Below are positions 28,301 through 36,883 of a stretch of 64,000 nt of DNA, one piece after another (within the stretch, counting starts at the first letter, position 1; each line of letters starts with the position of its first letter). The stretch covers positions 16,036 to 80,035 of IMG/VR virus record IMGVR_UViG_3300033182_000157; one strand, given 5' to 3'. The translations under genes and the position numbers were made by a program. Source of the DNA: a virus. A model generated the notes under the pieces. The model worked only from the letters and a program-made list of their open reading frames with translations. It did not search any database and had not been told where the DNA came from.

Positions 28301-31246
28301 CCAACATCAAACGCTGGTATTGAAGTAGAGCGCGGAACTTTAAACAATGTATTAATTCAATACAACGAAGGTGCTGATGTATGGACGTTTACAAACGACG
28401 GTACAACATACTTTAATATTCCGGTTACAACATCAGATTTAGCAGAAGGAAGTAATTTATATTATACTACTGCTAGATTCCAAACTGATTTAACAAATTC
28501 AGATACTGATGCGTTAGCAGAAGGCGCAAGTAATTTTTATTACACAAGTACACGATTCTTTAATGACTTTACTGCTCAAAACACAGGTAATTTACCAGAA
28601 GGCACTAACTTGTATTACACAGACGCTAGAGCAAGAGCGGCTATTACAGTAACTGGTGATGCTACTTATGATAGTATTACAGGTGCGTTAGACGTAGATG
28701 CTCCAGTAGATAGTGTTAATGGTTATACAGGTGTTGTTGCGTTAACATCAAATGATGTAACTGAAGGCAATATTAACCAGTACTTTACACAAACAAGAGC
28801 AAGAAACTCAGTTCAAGGTAGCACAGGTGTAACATACGATAATCAAACTGGCGATATTAGCATTGGACAAGATGTTGCTACAACAGCAAATGTTACATTT
28901 AATAGTGCTACAATTACAGATACAATTGACGCATCTGGTGTTGTTACAGTTTCAGGTGATAGAAATACATTAAATTACGCTACAGATGGCCAGTTCTTAA
29001 TTACAGGTACAACTAATCCTAACTTTGTAATGTCAATGGGTTACGAAACTAACGCAGACTTTGCTTGGATTAATGTTGCTGAAACTACGCAAGGCGGACG
29101 TAACTTAATATTACAACCTACTGGAACAGACACAACAGGTCGTGTTGCTATTGGTAAAACTACAGCACAAGCATTACTTGACGTTGCTGGCACAGTAAAA
29201 GCAGAAGCAATTGATACACAATCACTCGGTGTTACAAGTCTTGTAGTTGATAGTACAATTGAATTAATTGGTAATAGAATTGGTACACTAAGCTCTAACG
29301 CAGACTTAGAACTAAGACCACAAGGTACTGGTAATGTTTACATTCCAGAAGCATATTTAGGTATTGGTTATGATAATGATTTACAAGGTCAAACACCTAA
29401 TACATTAAGTTATGCTCTTGACGTCGCCGCAGGTACAGATGTAACTGTAGGTAGATTTAAGAACGTTGATTCTACAGCAAACGCAGGTCCGTTTGTTAAT
29501 ATTTACAGAGACTCTCCAAACCCAGCAGACGAAGACTTTATTGGTGGATTACAAATTACTGGTAATGATAACTTAGGTTCAGAAACTGCGTACTGTAAAA
29601 TCCGCGGTCACATTGGCGATTTTACAAGCACAACTAAAGCGTCAAGAACTATATTTGAAAACTATAAAAATAATGCGTATGTTCAACATATATACGGCGA
29701 AGATGAAGTTGTCTTTAACGAAACAGGTGCCGATGTTAACTTCCGTGTAGAAGGTAACGGCGCCGCTGACGCATTATTTGTACAAGGTTCTGATGGTAAC
29801 GTAGGTTTAGGAACACAGAGTCCTGTACAACGTTTAGATATTAATGGTAACATTGGTATCGGTAGTATTGAAATTGTTACTTCAGGAAGAAATATTACAA
29901 ATATTGTAGATTATAGTGCTACAGGTCAGTTACAAATTGGTGGCGCAGCAACACTAGGCGATTTAACATACACTGCTGCTCATTCATTTAATGGTACTGC
30001 TACATTTACTAACTCGACAAACTCTGTAGTAATTAATGGTGCTGAACTAAGGTCGCAAGGTGGTCTTACAGTAAGACTAGACACCGACGTTTCAGGCGGT
30101 GCTAACGAGTATTTTAAAGTAATTGACAATAGTGGCACTGAAAGATTAAGTGTTAAGTCGAGTGATGGAACAGTAAAAATTGCTAATGCGTTTACATTAC
30201 CAGTTGCTGATGGAACATCTAATCAAGTTATAGTGACAGATGGACTTGGTACATCAACTTGGCAAACTATTTCAAGTACTATTATTTCAGAAGGTACTAA
30301 CTTATTCTATACGCAAGGACGTTTTGATACAGCATTTAGTAACAAATCGACTACTAACTTAGGTGAAGGTTTAAACTTATACTATACTGATGCTAGAGTA
30401 CAACAAAAACTAGCAGACGTAAGTGGTTCAGTTATTCCTGATACTAATAACGTTTACGATTTTGGTTCACAGGTAAACAACTTTAGAACAGGTTATTTTG
30501 GATCAGGTATTGGTGTAGGTCTAAACACAGCACTTTCAGCAGAAATACACGTAAGCGGCAGCGGAGACCAAGAAGCAAGAATACAATCTACATCAAATGG
30601 TGAAGCATTATTCTACGGTATAGGTAGTGGTACTGGAAACGGCGGCCGCTTTAAAGGTAATCCAGATACTTACATAGGTGGATCTAACTCAAGTACCATT
30701 TACTTTGAAAGTGGTCTTTCAGAAATTATGCGAATGAACGCAAGTCAATTTATTGTCGGCGGCGGCGCATACGCAGATACAGCAAACCGTGTAATGATTT
30801 CTACTAGTGGCGACATTACATTTGGCACAAACACTACTGCTAACAGAACTGTACAGCAGTTTAACAACGCAAACGGTGAAATTGGTAGTATTACAACATC
30901 AGGTACTGCTACAGCGTTCAATACAACTTCAGATTACAGATTAAAAGAAGTTGTAAGTAATATTGACGATGCGGCAGAGCGTGTTAAAGCATTGAAACCT
31001 ATCAAGTTTAAGTACTTGGCAGACGAAGATGAATTAGTAGTAGATGGTTTCTTAGCACACGAAGTACAAGAAGTAGTACCAAATGCTGTTTACGGTGAAA
31101 AAGATGCCGTAGAAGAAGACGGTCGTGTTAAACCACAACAACTAGATCATAGTAAACTTGTTCCGTTACTAACAAGTGCGTTACAAGAAGCATTAAACAA
31201 GATAGACGAACTCGAAGCTCGCCTATCAAATTTGGAAAACAAATAA
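25316..31246 (+). CDS. Long tail fibre with S74 intramolecular chaperone
   Basis: A 1976-aa fibre. It starts with the same N-terminal module as its neighbours (IGKNYAGFGEI, ENFVKLLENFA, GQLWYD, GDIWMD). The shaft carries eight copies of a roughly 19-residue motif of the form EGxNLYYTxARxxxxL between about residues 667 and 1685, interleaved with GVTYNxxTGxISIGQDV elements. The C-terminus (about 1870-1976) is a Peptidase_S74 chaperone domain beginning TSDYRLKEVV and ending in a short coiled coil (LNKIDELEARLSNLE). In this family the domain trimerises the fibre and cuts itself off, so about 107 residues should be lost from the mature protein. Confidence 0.88.
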   Translation: MAYRINRTDGTLITEVIDGTIDSNSIDITLIGKNYAGFGEILNENFVKLLENFASATSPQNPLQGQLWYDKNENRLKIYDGSQFRAGAGPIVSSSTPVGLVAGDIWMDSAEQIMYFYDGVGDADGNPIPASRIYSKTQGKSGFEAETVKDNLLQPVTVTKVYSGGVLLGLYSPRDFTPLAGLLTEFGTSIVTGFNARADLNFTINNATIDKANFLVDGQNIKRDASQFLPTYKDGQINGSLSVADNDGITIGAQGQVRHYLSSELYSISSIYDNQKVVFDVSVNGVRENAITINTPERAVGIFQPTPSYALDVSGNARITGNLIVEGDTTTISTSELSVEDLNITLASGALTPADAQGGGITLAGANATFNYDSTGDAYWTSSENLNVPSSHGYYINKARVLSYDTLESSVVNSSLTNVGTLTDLQITDSAGLYLQNSAIQSTNTISIQPSTGIVIFGSVGGTPYTVQLKNLTDPSSNSDAATKGYVDTLVQNNAGVNTVQGQSGTVRFDSNRLPEGSQGDAVYFNGSNWVPASYTNGLDGVSLDLNRKYYTDERVQAYLSANNYTTTTYVNTIRDNIVGTPAPPSNMNSLAEIAASIDNNPDFKAYVDAEVATRISAGVNVFAGAGLVDAGNTQLTNDITINVGAGNGIIATASEVRVDMSVFDTDDLSEGSVNLYFTALRARQALTGTNGVIYNDITGAIAIGQDVAVTAAPTFAGLISTGNTTLGGTTTQINSTNLRFAGLELLMNSDETAAPVDNVAFTVERGTLSNVSIRWNETTDQWEFSNNGVTFTPLGSASVFTGDTDGVPEGIGNLYFTTARVDAHLNGGTGVTYNTGTISIGQDVGTTATVDFGNVNVLNGLVDTDNLVVATRAEIGSIAIENSLITNKDPLNAAVQIAATGTGLIELLSPTTATDMTITRLTADGVYITNNKITSALSSSNLELDAAGGGIVDVLTSLNVTGNLTVQGTTTTVNSTTVELGDNIIVLNSGEAGLPTSNAGIEVERGTLNNVLIQYNEGADVWTFTNDGTTYFNIPVTTSDLAEGSNLYYTTARFQTDLTNSDTDALAEGASNFYYTSTRFFNDFTAQNTGNLPEGTNLYYTDARARAAITVTGDATYDSITGALDVDAPVDSVNGYTGVVALTSNDVTEGNINQYFTQTRARNSVQGSTGVTYDNQTGDISIGQDVATTANVTFNSATITDTIDASGVVTVSGDRNTLNYATDGQFLITGTTNPNFVMSMGYETNADFAWINVAETTQGGRNLILQPTGTDTTGRVAIGKTTAQALLDVAGTVKAEAIDTQSLGVTSLVVDSTIELIGNRIGTLSSNADLELRPQGTGNVYIPEAYLGIGYDNDLQGQTPNTLSYALDVAAGTDVTVGRFKNVDSTANAGPFVNIYRDSPNPADEDFIGGLQITGNDNLGSETAYCKIRGHIGDFTSTTKASRTIFENYKNNAYVQHIYGEDEVVFNETGADVNFRVEGNGAADALFVQGSDGNVGLGTQSPVQRLDINGNIGIGSIEIVTSGRNITNIVDYSATGQLQIGGAATLGDLTYTAAHSFNGTATFTNSTNSVVINGAELRSQGGLTVRLDTDVSGGANEYFKVIDNSGTERLSVKSSDGTVKIANAFTLPVADGTSNQVIVTDGLGTSTWQTISSTIISEGTNLFYTQGRFDTAFSNKSTTNLGEGLNLYYTDARVQQKLADVSGSVIPDTNNVYDFGSQVNNFRTGYFGSGIGVGLNTALSAEIHVSGSGDQEARIQSTSNGEALFYGIGSGTGNGGRFKGNPDTYIGGSNSSTIYFESGLSEIMRMNASQFIVGGGAYADTANRVMISTSGDITFGTNTTANRTVQQFNNANGEIGSITTSGTATAFNTTSDYRLKEVVSNIDDAAERVKALKPIKFKYLADEDELVVDGFLAHEVQEVVPNAVYGEKDAVEEDGRVKPQQLDHSKLVPLLTSALQEALNKIDELEARLSNLENK
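27318..30420 (+). repeat. Eight-copy EGxNLYYTxAR protein-level repeat in fibre gene
   Basis: Within the long fibre gene, eight degenerate copies of about 57 bases encode a motif of the form (L/V)xEGxxNLYYTxARxxxxL. Examples are GSVNLYFTALRAR, GTNLYYTDARAR and GLNLYYTDARVQ. Three are followed by an IGQDV element. The copies have diverged at DNA level. Such repeats build regular beta shafts and are recombination points for changing fibre length. Confidence 0.7.
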
Positions 31247-31250
31247 ATAC
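31242..31250 (+). promoter_or_regulatory. Putative late promoter AATAAATAC upstream of third fibre gene
   Basis: AATAAATAC overlaps the TAA stop of the long fibre gene and ends 26 bases before the next ATG, with an AGGAA ribosome site between. It is identical to the copies at 5542, 22584 and 42235. Called from motif identity and position only. Confidence 0.55.
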
Positions 31251-31276
31251 AATAGAACATATTAGGGGTTCAGGAA

Positions 31277-32776
31277 ATGGCTTATACAATTAACAGTTTT
31301 ACCGGTGTCAATACAGACATCACACTTGAAGACGGTACTATTAACCAAGCAACTGCGTTAAAGTTTATTGGTAAAAACTATGCCGGCTACGGGGAGATAC
31401 AAAATGAGAATTTTTATCACCTATTAGAGAATTTTGCGGGTACTGGAGAACCAGGTAGAAAAACTACTGGTATGATTTGGTACGATTCGTCCACAACTAA
31501 ATTAAGATATTATGATGGACAACGATTCCGCCCAGCAACAGGCGCAGAAGTAAATGGTTCTGAACCAGAAGGACAAGCGGCTGGTGATTTTTGGTTTGAT
31601 AGCCAAAACGATCAAATTTTTGTGTACAACGGAACAGAGTACATTCTAGTTGGTCCACAGTCTAGTTCACAAGGACAAGTAACACAACTTGAAACTGGGA
31701 CAGCAAAAGTTGAAAATGAAAACACACTAAAGCCTATTATTAGAGGCTATGTAAATGGTGAAGTTGTATTTGTTATTTCGGGCGGTACTGACGGTTTTAA
31801 CATTGACTCAGCAGAACCTGAAAACGCTGATCTAGTTGGATTTACTGTCATTAAGCCAGGCCTAACCCTAAAAAATACTCCAGCAGACGGTAAAACAACA
31901 GGTAATCAACGCTTTTGGGGTACAGCAAGTGCCGCTGAAAGTCTAATTGTAAACGGCGCAATTCTTAACGCAGACGAGTTTGTAGAAAAAGCAGATCCAG
32001 AAATGACTGGACAAGCACACATTCGTGTTGACGGCGCATCGGGTGGCATCACAATTGGTACTGCTGACAACTATAAGTTGTACAATCAAGGCAATGATGC
32101 TTATATTGCTAACGAAGGCGGCAGTAACATTGTATTTAGGGCAGATGCTACTGACAGATTTAAAATTAGTTCAGATAAGTTTTTACCTGTAACAAATAAC
32201 ACTTACGATTTAGGTGAATCGTCGACTAAGTTTAGAACAGTTTATGCTACAACATTTAGTGGACTTGCTACAAATGCTTCTCAAATTGAATATGATGGTG
32301 ATGGCAGTGGACTTTATGCAAGGGCAACTATTGCTAATAACACTTTAACTATTCCTGTACGTGATTCAAACGGTACAATATTTGCTACAACATTTGACGG
32401 TGTATCAACAAGCGCACAATACGCTGACTTGGCAGAGAAATACACTACAGATGAAGAATATGATGTTGGTACTGTAATGATGATTAGTATGGAAGAAGGC
32501 AGTGAAGCAACTGCTTGTACTAAAAACGGTATAGCAATGGGCGTTATTTCAGCAGAACCTGCTTACTTAATGAACTCAGAAGCAGACGGCCAGGCAATTG
32601 GTTTGAAAGGTCGAGTTCCTGTAAAAGTAGTTGGTACTGTTAAGAAAGGTCAAGCAGTATACGCATTTAATGGCGGTGTAGCATCAACAGAAATTAGCGG
32701 TTCTTTAGTAGGTATTGCTTTAGAATCTAGTGATGATACTGAAGTGTCATTAGTAGAATGCGTACTTAAAGTATAA
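31277..32776 (+). CDS. Third tail fibre, shared N-terminal module
   Basis: A 499-aa fibre-like protein. Residues 1-130 repeat the module of the two upstream fibres (FIGKNYAGYGEI, ENFYHLLENFAG, GMIWYD, GDFWFD, EYILVGPQ). The C-terminal part (about 375-499) contains YADLAEKYTTDEEY, a segment with ATACTKNGIAMGVISAEPAY, and GRVPVKVVGTVKKG. This type of C-terminal domain is frequent in marine phage fibres and recalls the Peptidase_G2/IMC auto-cleaving chaperone. The shared N-terminus suggests all three fibres use the same docking site or bind one another. Confidence 0.75.
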   Translation: MAYTINSFTGVNTDITLEDGTINQATALKFIGKNYAGYGEIQNENFYHLLENFAGTGEPGRKTTGMIWYDSSTTKLRYYDGQRFRPATGAEVNGSEPEGQAAGDFWFDSQNDQIFVYNGTEYILVGPQSSSQGQVTQLETGTAKVENENTLKPIIRGYVNGEVVFVISGGTDGFNIDSAEPENADLVGFTVIKPGLTLKNTPADGKTTGNQRFWGTASAAESLIVNGAILNADEFVEKADPEMTGQAHIRVDGASGGITIGTADNYKLYNQGNDAYIANEGGSNIVFRADATDRFKISSDKFLPVTNNTYDLGESSTKFRTVYATTFSGLATNASQIEYDGDGSGLYARATIANNTLTIPVRDSNGTIFATTFDGVSTSAQYADLAEKYTTDEEYDVGTVMMISMEEGSEATACTKNGIAMGVISAEPAYLMNSEADGQAIGLKGRVPVKVVGTVKKGQAVYAFNGGVASTEISGSLVGIALESSDDTEVSLVECVLKV

Positions 32777-32788
32777 TAGGTTTTTATA

Positions 32789-33835
32789 ATGGCTCAAATT
32801 AGTGCTCAGAACTTTAATAAACTAAGACAACGTATCTTAAACGTAGTAAATAATTCAGACTACGGTACAAATCCTCAAACGGACCAAGCAGTTGGCGGAT
32901 ACGGTCAAACGTACACAATTAATAGTGCTACAGTAGGCGGGATAATTGGCACTTTAGAGCATAGACAATTATATCAGGCGATAGCAGCAGCAAGATTACA
33001 CCAAACTGGCTCGCTACCTACATTAGTATCACCTATTGATGAAGATGATATTATTGGTCAAACAGAAACAAAACGATTATCAGGACAAAATGTTGTAACG
33101 GATGACTTATTAGCAGGTTACGATGATATGGAGGCTGCGATTGCTGCAGCTGAAGCAGATTTAAGAAATGATGTACACGCCCTAGGATCAAGAGAATTGT
33201 TTGATTTACGTTCTACTACTAGATCTTCAAATTGGGGAAACACGCAAACAAGTACAGAAATTAACTGTGAGTTTCAGGTAGACTTTGGTAGTGCAGCAAA
33301 TGCTAGAAAGTTTTTCAACACTGGCGGCGATATTAGAATTACAGCACAGCATAACATTCAAAATGGCGTAGCGGCAAGTGCTGCCAAAGACACTAGTTGG
33401 CAAGTACTACTAAACAACTTTAGTTATATTTTAAAATCACGTTCGTCAGCAGGTTCAGCACAACAAATCAACCAAGGTTGGGCAGGATTAACAAATTCTT
33501 ACGCTCAAGTTGGTTATTATGCTAACGCTGGTGGCGGAGTTTATGCAGAAAACTATGTTAAAATTTCAGCAAAAGTTGACCAAGCAACTAACACAGCAGG
33601 AAATAGCCGTTATTTGTATATTAAAGTTGAACTAGTTGATGCTGATACAGGTGACGGAGCAAATTTAGGTTATAATCCTCCACTAGGTGTTGACGAATTT
33701 GTATCCGCTGGAACAGTAGTTGTATTATCTGAATACAGAGCAAACGCAGGACAATTATCAACGCCAGCAGGAACTATTAATGGTGTAGCAGTAGCACAGC
33801 CTAATGTAACATTCCTTAACGGCAACGAACTGTAA
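32789..33835 (+). CDS. Virion structural protein with FFNxGG beta domain (paralog 1)
   Basis: A 348-aa protein paralogous to the next gene. Both have a helical N-terminus (FNKLRQRILNVV here) with a segment around HRQLYQAIAAARLHQTG, and a C-terminal beta domain containing FQVDFGSAANARKFFNTGG followed by DIRITAQ. The FFNxGG signature is common in tail or neck accessory proteins of marine phages. The gene sits at the end of the fibre cluster and is probably in the same transcript. Exact virion location is unknown. Confidence 0.6.
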   Translation: MAQISAQNFNKLRQRILNVVNNSDYGTNPQTDQAVGGYGQTYTINSATVGGIIGTLEHRQLYQAIAAARLHQTGSLPTLVSPIDEDDIIGQTETKRLSGQNVVTDDLLAGYDDMEAAIAAAEADLRNDVHALGSRELFDLRSTTRSSNWGNTQTSTEINCEFQVDFGSAANARKFFNTGGDIRITAQHNIQNGVAASAAKDTSWQVLLNNFSYILKSRSSAGSAQQINQGWAGLTNSYAQVGYYANAGGGVYAENYVKISAKVDQATNTAGNSRYLYIKVELVDADTGDGANLGYNPPLGVDEFVSAGTVVVLSEYRANAGQLSTPAGTINGVAVAQPNVTFLNGNEL

Positions 33836-33846
33836 GAGGTAGATAA

Positions 33847-34866
33847 ATGGCGGCAATTGGAGATTCGGTCACAGCAAGTGATTATAATAATATTCGAGCA
33901 AGAATAAATGCTGTCACAGCCGGTTATTATCTTTCTAATTATCCAGGTCTAAATACAGTATCTGAAGGCGATACAATCGATGATGCTCATTTTGATTCTT
34001 TAGAGCAAGCAATTACATATCTATATCTCCACCAAAACGGAACAGATCCTGGCATAACACAAAATGACGCAGGTGATACTATTTTAGCAGGTGACGGCGC
34101 CGGCGGCTCTATTACTAGAGGTATTGAAGATTACAGTGCTGTATTGACTGACGTAGAAGGTGGAACGGCAAATCACGCTGCAAATCAATATTCGCAAACA
34201 GGCACAGCAGGAAAAGCAACAAGCACTACTACCTGGGGCGGAAGTACATCGTGGGACGGTCCTGAAACGTTTGAAAATGACGAAGGTAATATATCTGCTG
34301 GACCGGGCGATTTTAGAGCTGGCTTAAACGAAAATGGTCGAGTTGAAATTACTTGGACTATAAACTTTGGTAATACTACAAATTACAACAGCTTTTTTGC
34401 GTTAGGTTGCAATCTAACATTTAAGGCTAGATTAGGAAATAGTAGCGGAACAGTTTATACAAGTGAACCAACTCAAGCAAAACGTGCTTGGTGGTATAAT
34501 CATTTAAATGTTGCTAATCCTATTAACTATGTAATGGATAAAGCAGCTCTTGACGCGGCTACTACAACTTACGCAAATGTAATTAACAAATCAGACAGTG
34601 ATGACGCAACATATAGTGTTAACAATACCCAGTTAGCAATTAGAAAAAATGCTGCGGGCACAAGTTTTGATTTACGCTTACGTTGTAACGATTGGGATGA
34701 TGCTTCAGTTGAATGGCCAGGCGAACCTGAAGATGAGAACGTAAATGGATCTGTAATATCGTGGGTAGACATGAAACGTATTACTGCTTCTACTAACGCA
34801 TACGTTAATACCGACACTTCACAACCATCTATAACCAACGGTGGTTATACAGTTGTTGATATCTAA
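33847..34866 (+). CDS. Virion structural protein with FFNxGG-like domain (paralog 2)
   Basis: A 339-aa protein resembling the preceding gene: N-terminal DYNNIRARINAV, then HFDSLEQAITYLYLHQNG, and a C-terminal domain with VEITWTINFGNTTNYNSFFA followed by LGCNLTFKARLG. The glycine pair of the FFNxGG motif is altered, so this copy has diverged. A GAGGT ribosome site precedes the ATG. It is the last gene of the virion module; its 3' end contains a perfect inverted repeat, and a sigma70-like promoter follows within ten bases of the stop. Confidence 0.6.
   Translation: MAAIGDSVTASDYNNIRARINAVTAGYYLSNYPGLNTVSEGDTIDDAHFDSLEQAITYLYLHQNGTDPGITQNDAGDTILAGDGAGGSITRGIEDYSAVLTDVEGGTANHAANQYSQTGTAGKATSTTTWGGSTSWDGPETFENDEGNISAGPGDFRAGLNENGRVEITWTINFGNTTNYNSFFALGCNLTFKARLGNSSGTVYTSEPTQAKRAWWYNHLNVANPINYVMDKAALDAATTTYANVINKSDSDDATYSVNNTQLAIRKNAAGTSFDLRLRCNDWDDASVEWPGEPEDENVNGSVISWVDMKRITASTNAYVNTDTSQPSITNGGYTVVDI
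34830..34849. repeat. Perfect 8-bp inverted repeat at end of virion module
   Basis: TATAACCA-ACGG-TGGTTATA, lying in the last codons of the second FFNxGG gene. The stem is AT-rich and no T-tract follows directly, so it is not a standard intrinsic terminator. It could be a weak terminator or a processing hairpin at the boundary between the virion genes and the enzyme island, or it may be chance. Confidence 0.3.
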
Positions 34867-34875
34867 AAACCACTC

Positions 34876-34904
34876 TTGACATCTTGTGTGTTTTATAGTA
34901 TTAT
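34876..34904 (+). promoter_or_regulatory. Strong sigma70-like promoter opening the enzyme island
   Basis: A perfect -35 TTGACA at 34876-34881, a 17-base spacer, and a -10 TATTAT at 34899-34904; TATACT also follows at 34904-34909. The first island gene starts at 34931, leaving a leader of about 20 bases with an AAAGG ribosome site. This host-type promoter contrasts with the AATAAATAC motif before virion genes and suggests early or middle expression by host polymerase. Confidence 0.75.
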
Positions 34905-34930
34905 ATACTATAAACTAAAGGCGTTTTCTT

Positions 34931-35263
34931 ATGGACCAAAGACTAGAAACTGTATTACAAGATGTTGATCATATCAACACTATTAACAATCAAAAAAGAT
35001 TACTAAAAGAGCAATATGTTGAAGATTGCGTTCTTTACTATAACGGCGGAAAATTTACTGTAACTAAAGAACTACTAGGATTTACAACACAACTAGGAAC
35101 ATCATACATTACAGACGATAATCTAGTACCAGTTGAAATTGATAAAGACGAGTTTAATCGTTTAATATCTAGTGTGTATTGGAACGCAACAAAAAAGTAT
35201 CACGCAGCATATCAAGAACTTATAAAAAACTCTAGAAATATTGAGGAACTACTCAATTTATGA
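34931..35263 (+). CDS. Small conserved phage protein of unknown function
   Basis: A 110-aa acidic, largely helical protein and the first gene after the sigma70-like promoter. It begins with a helix (LETVLQDVDHINTINNQK), has a short beta part with LYYNGGKFTVTKELLGF, and ends in a helix rich in Tyr and Asn. Small proteins of this shape occur in T4-like marine phages, but I know of no assigned function. No enzyme motif or membrane segment is visible. Its stop overlaps the next start (ATGA), so it is coupled to the glycosyltransferase-like genes. Confidence 0.6.
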   Translation: MDQRLETVLQDVDHINTINNQKRLLKEQYVEDCVLYYNGGKFTVTKELLGFTTQLGTSYITDDNLVPVEIDKDEFNRLISSVYWNATKKYHAAYQELIKNSRNIEELLNL

Positions 35264-36120
35264 CAGCAGGAGTTTTGTTTTTTGCGTATAACAATGATCT
35301 TGTTGACTATATTAAACAAGCAATTTATAACGCAAAACTAGTTAAAAAGCATTTAAACTTGCCAGTAGCAATAGTTACTGACAGTGTTAATTATCTTGAA
35401 AAAACGTATCCGTGGTATAAGAAATATGTTGATTATGTTATACCTAAAGGAACTGGACAAAATACATTTTCAAAAAAACACTATTATGCCGGTGAACACT
35501 TCTCTACTATGGCAGAATGGAAAAACGTGAACAGATTTGATGCGTATAACCTTTCACCATTTGATACCACCATTGTTTTAGATACTGATTACTTAATTAG
35601 TAACAACAACTTTCTTAAAGTATTAGATCAAGATGATGACTTGTTTATATACAAGGACAGTTATGATATTTCCTTAACAAGGAATATTCCAGGATTTGAA
35701 CGTATTTCAGATGATACCCTTGACTTTTATTGGGCAACAGTTTTAATTTTTAAGAAAACAGAGCGTACAAACCGTCTGTTTAAACTTGTACAATTTATAA
35801 GAGAACATTATCATTATTTTAGAACATTGTATAGAATACCTTTAAAGACTTTTAGAAACGATTTTGCGTTTAGTATTGCTATACATATTCTTAATGGATA
35901 TACTATAACAGACTGGCCTAAGATATTACCAGGTAAGATGTTATATTCTAGTCCAGAAGATGATTTGCTTACAATTAAAGATGAAAAATATACGTTTGTT
36001 GTAGGTAATAAATTTAGACGAGATAAAGTTAATGTAGTAACATTGACAGGCAGTAATATTCACGTTATGAATAAACTTCATTTAAATGAATTAATAGATA
36101 AGGAGTTTGAGCATGAGTAA
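35260..36120 (+). CDS. GT-A type glycosyltransferase-like protein (paralog 1)
   Basis: A 286-aa protein with the layout of a GT8-like nucleotide-sugar transferase. An N-terminal Rossmann-like half (VLFFAYNNDLVDYIKQA) is followed by a segment with RFDAYNLSPFDTTIVLDTD, where residues 108-110 (DTD) would bind metal and the sugar nucleotide. The next gene shares the ...AYNLSP(F/Y)D.T.VLD(T/A)D block, so the two are tandem paralogs. The acceptor is unknown; phage-encoded transferases commonly modify DNA, virion proteins or host surface glycans. Confidence 0.65.
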   Translation: MTAGVLFFAYNNDLVDYIKQAIYNAKLVKKHLNLPVAIVTDSVNYLEKTYPWYKKYVDYVIPKGTGQNTFSKKHYYAGEHFSTMAEWKNVNRFDAYNLSPFDTTIVLDTDYLISNNNFLKVLDQDDDLFIYKDSYDISLTRNIPGFERISDDTLDFYWATVLIFKKTERTNRLFKLVQFIREHYHYFRTLYRIPLKTFRNDFAFSIAIHILNGYTITDWPKILPGKMLYSSPEDDLLTIKDEKYTFVVGNKFRRDKVNVVTLTGSNIHVMNKLHLNELIDKEFEHE

Positions 36121-36883
36121 AGGTTATGTAATTTTTGCTCAACCTAACGGTAAAAGCGATTATATTGCTCAAGCAGAATTGTTAGCGAAGAGTATACAAA
36201 AGTATAATACTATAAACAATGTAACAATAATATCAGAATTTGACGAAGATGATGCTGCGAACACAGATTGGAAAATAGAAAATCGATGGAAGGCATATAA
36301 TTTATCACCATACGATGAAACAGTAGTGTTAGACGCAGATATGTTGTTTTTTAGAAATGTAGATCATTGGTGGAATAAACTTGCTAACTATGATTTATTT
36401 TTTACTAGTGATGTATTAACATATAGAGGCGAAACTGTTACTAGTAATTACTATAGAAAAACATTTGAAAAGAATAATTTGCCTAATTTGTATTCAGCAT
36501 TTTATTACTTTAAAAAGACTGAAATAACAAAGCAGTATTTTAAATTGTTAGAATCTATTATGAAAAATTGGAAAACGTATTATCAACGTTATCTAAAAAA
36601 TATGTATCAAACTAAACAAAGTTTTGATCTATCATCTGCTTTAGCAGTAAAACTTTTAGGATTAGAAGATAGCGTTACGGATAATACACAAATACCAACA
36701 TTTATACATTTAAAACCACACGCACAAAATTGGAAAGCAGTTTCTGAAAAGTGTACTACAAGAATACCAGTGTATAAATTTAACAATAATTTAATGTTAG
36801 ATAGTTATATGTGTAACGATATTCTACATTATGTAGAAGATGAATTTGTTACACCTGAAATAAAGGAGTTCTTTAATGAATAG
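36113..36883 (+). CDS. GT-A type glycosyltransferase-like protein (paralog 2)
   Basis: A 256-aa tandem paralog of the preceding gene. I chose the ATG at 36113 over an upstream TTG (36107) because AAGGAG at 36100-36105 is well spaced for it. The shared block reads RWKAYNLSPYDETVVLDAD, with DAD at residues 74-76 as the likely metal-binding motif. The C-terminal half contains FIHLKPHAQNWK, an HxK/H element reminiscent of GT8 C-termini. It overlaps the upstream gene by 8 bases and the downstream one by 8 bases (ATGAATAG). A sugar transferase acting with its neighbour is a reasonable inference. Confidence 0.65.
   Translation: MSKGYVIFAQPNGKSDYIAQAELLAKSIQKYNTINNVTIISEFDEDDAANTDWKIENRWKAYNLSPYDETVVLDADMLFFRNVDHWWNKLANYDLFFTSDVLTYRGETVTSNYYRKTFEKNNLPNLYSAFYYFKKTEITKQYFKLLESIMKNWKTYYQRYLKNMYQTKQSFDLSSALAVKLLGLEDSVTDNTQIPTFIHLKPHAQNWKAVSEKCTTRIPVYKFNNNLMLDSYMCNDILHYVEDEFVTPEIKEFFNE

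Noticed and set aside
27814-28347. A 177-aa minus-strand open frame inside the long fibre gene
   Set aside because: Low-complexity Val/Ser/Thr/Pro translation typical of the reverse of a Thr/Asn-rich fibre; explained by the fibre gene.
34830-34849. Intrinsic terminator at the end of the virion module
   Set aside because: The inverted repeat is perfect but AT-rich, lies inside the coding sequence and is not followed by a T-tract; kept only as an inverted repeat.
34931-35263. The 110-aa protein as a RiPP precursor for the radical SAM enzymes
   Set aside because: No leader/core layout, Cys-rich or repetitive core, and it lies about 4 kb from the nearest radical SAM gene; nothing supports a precursor role.
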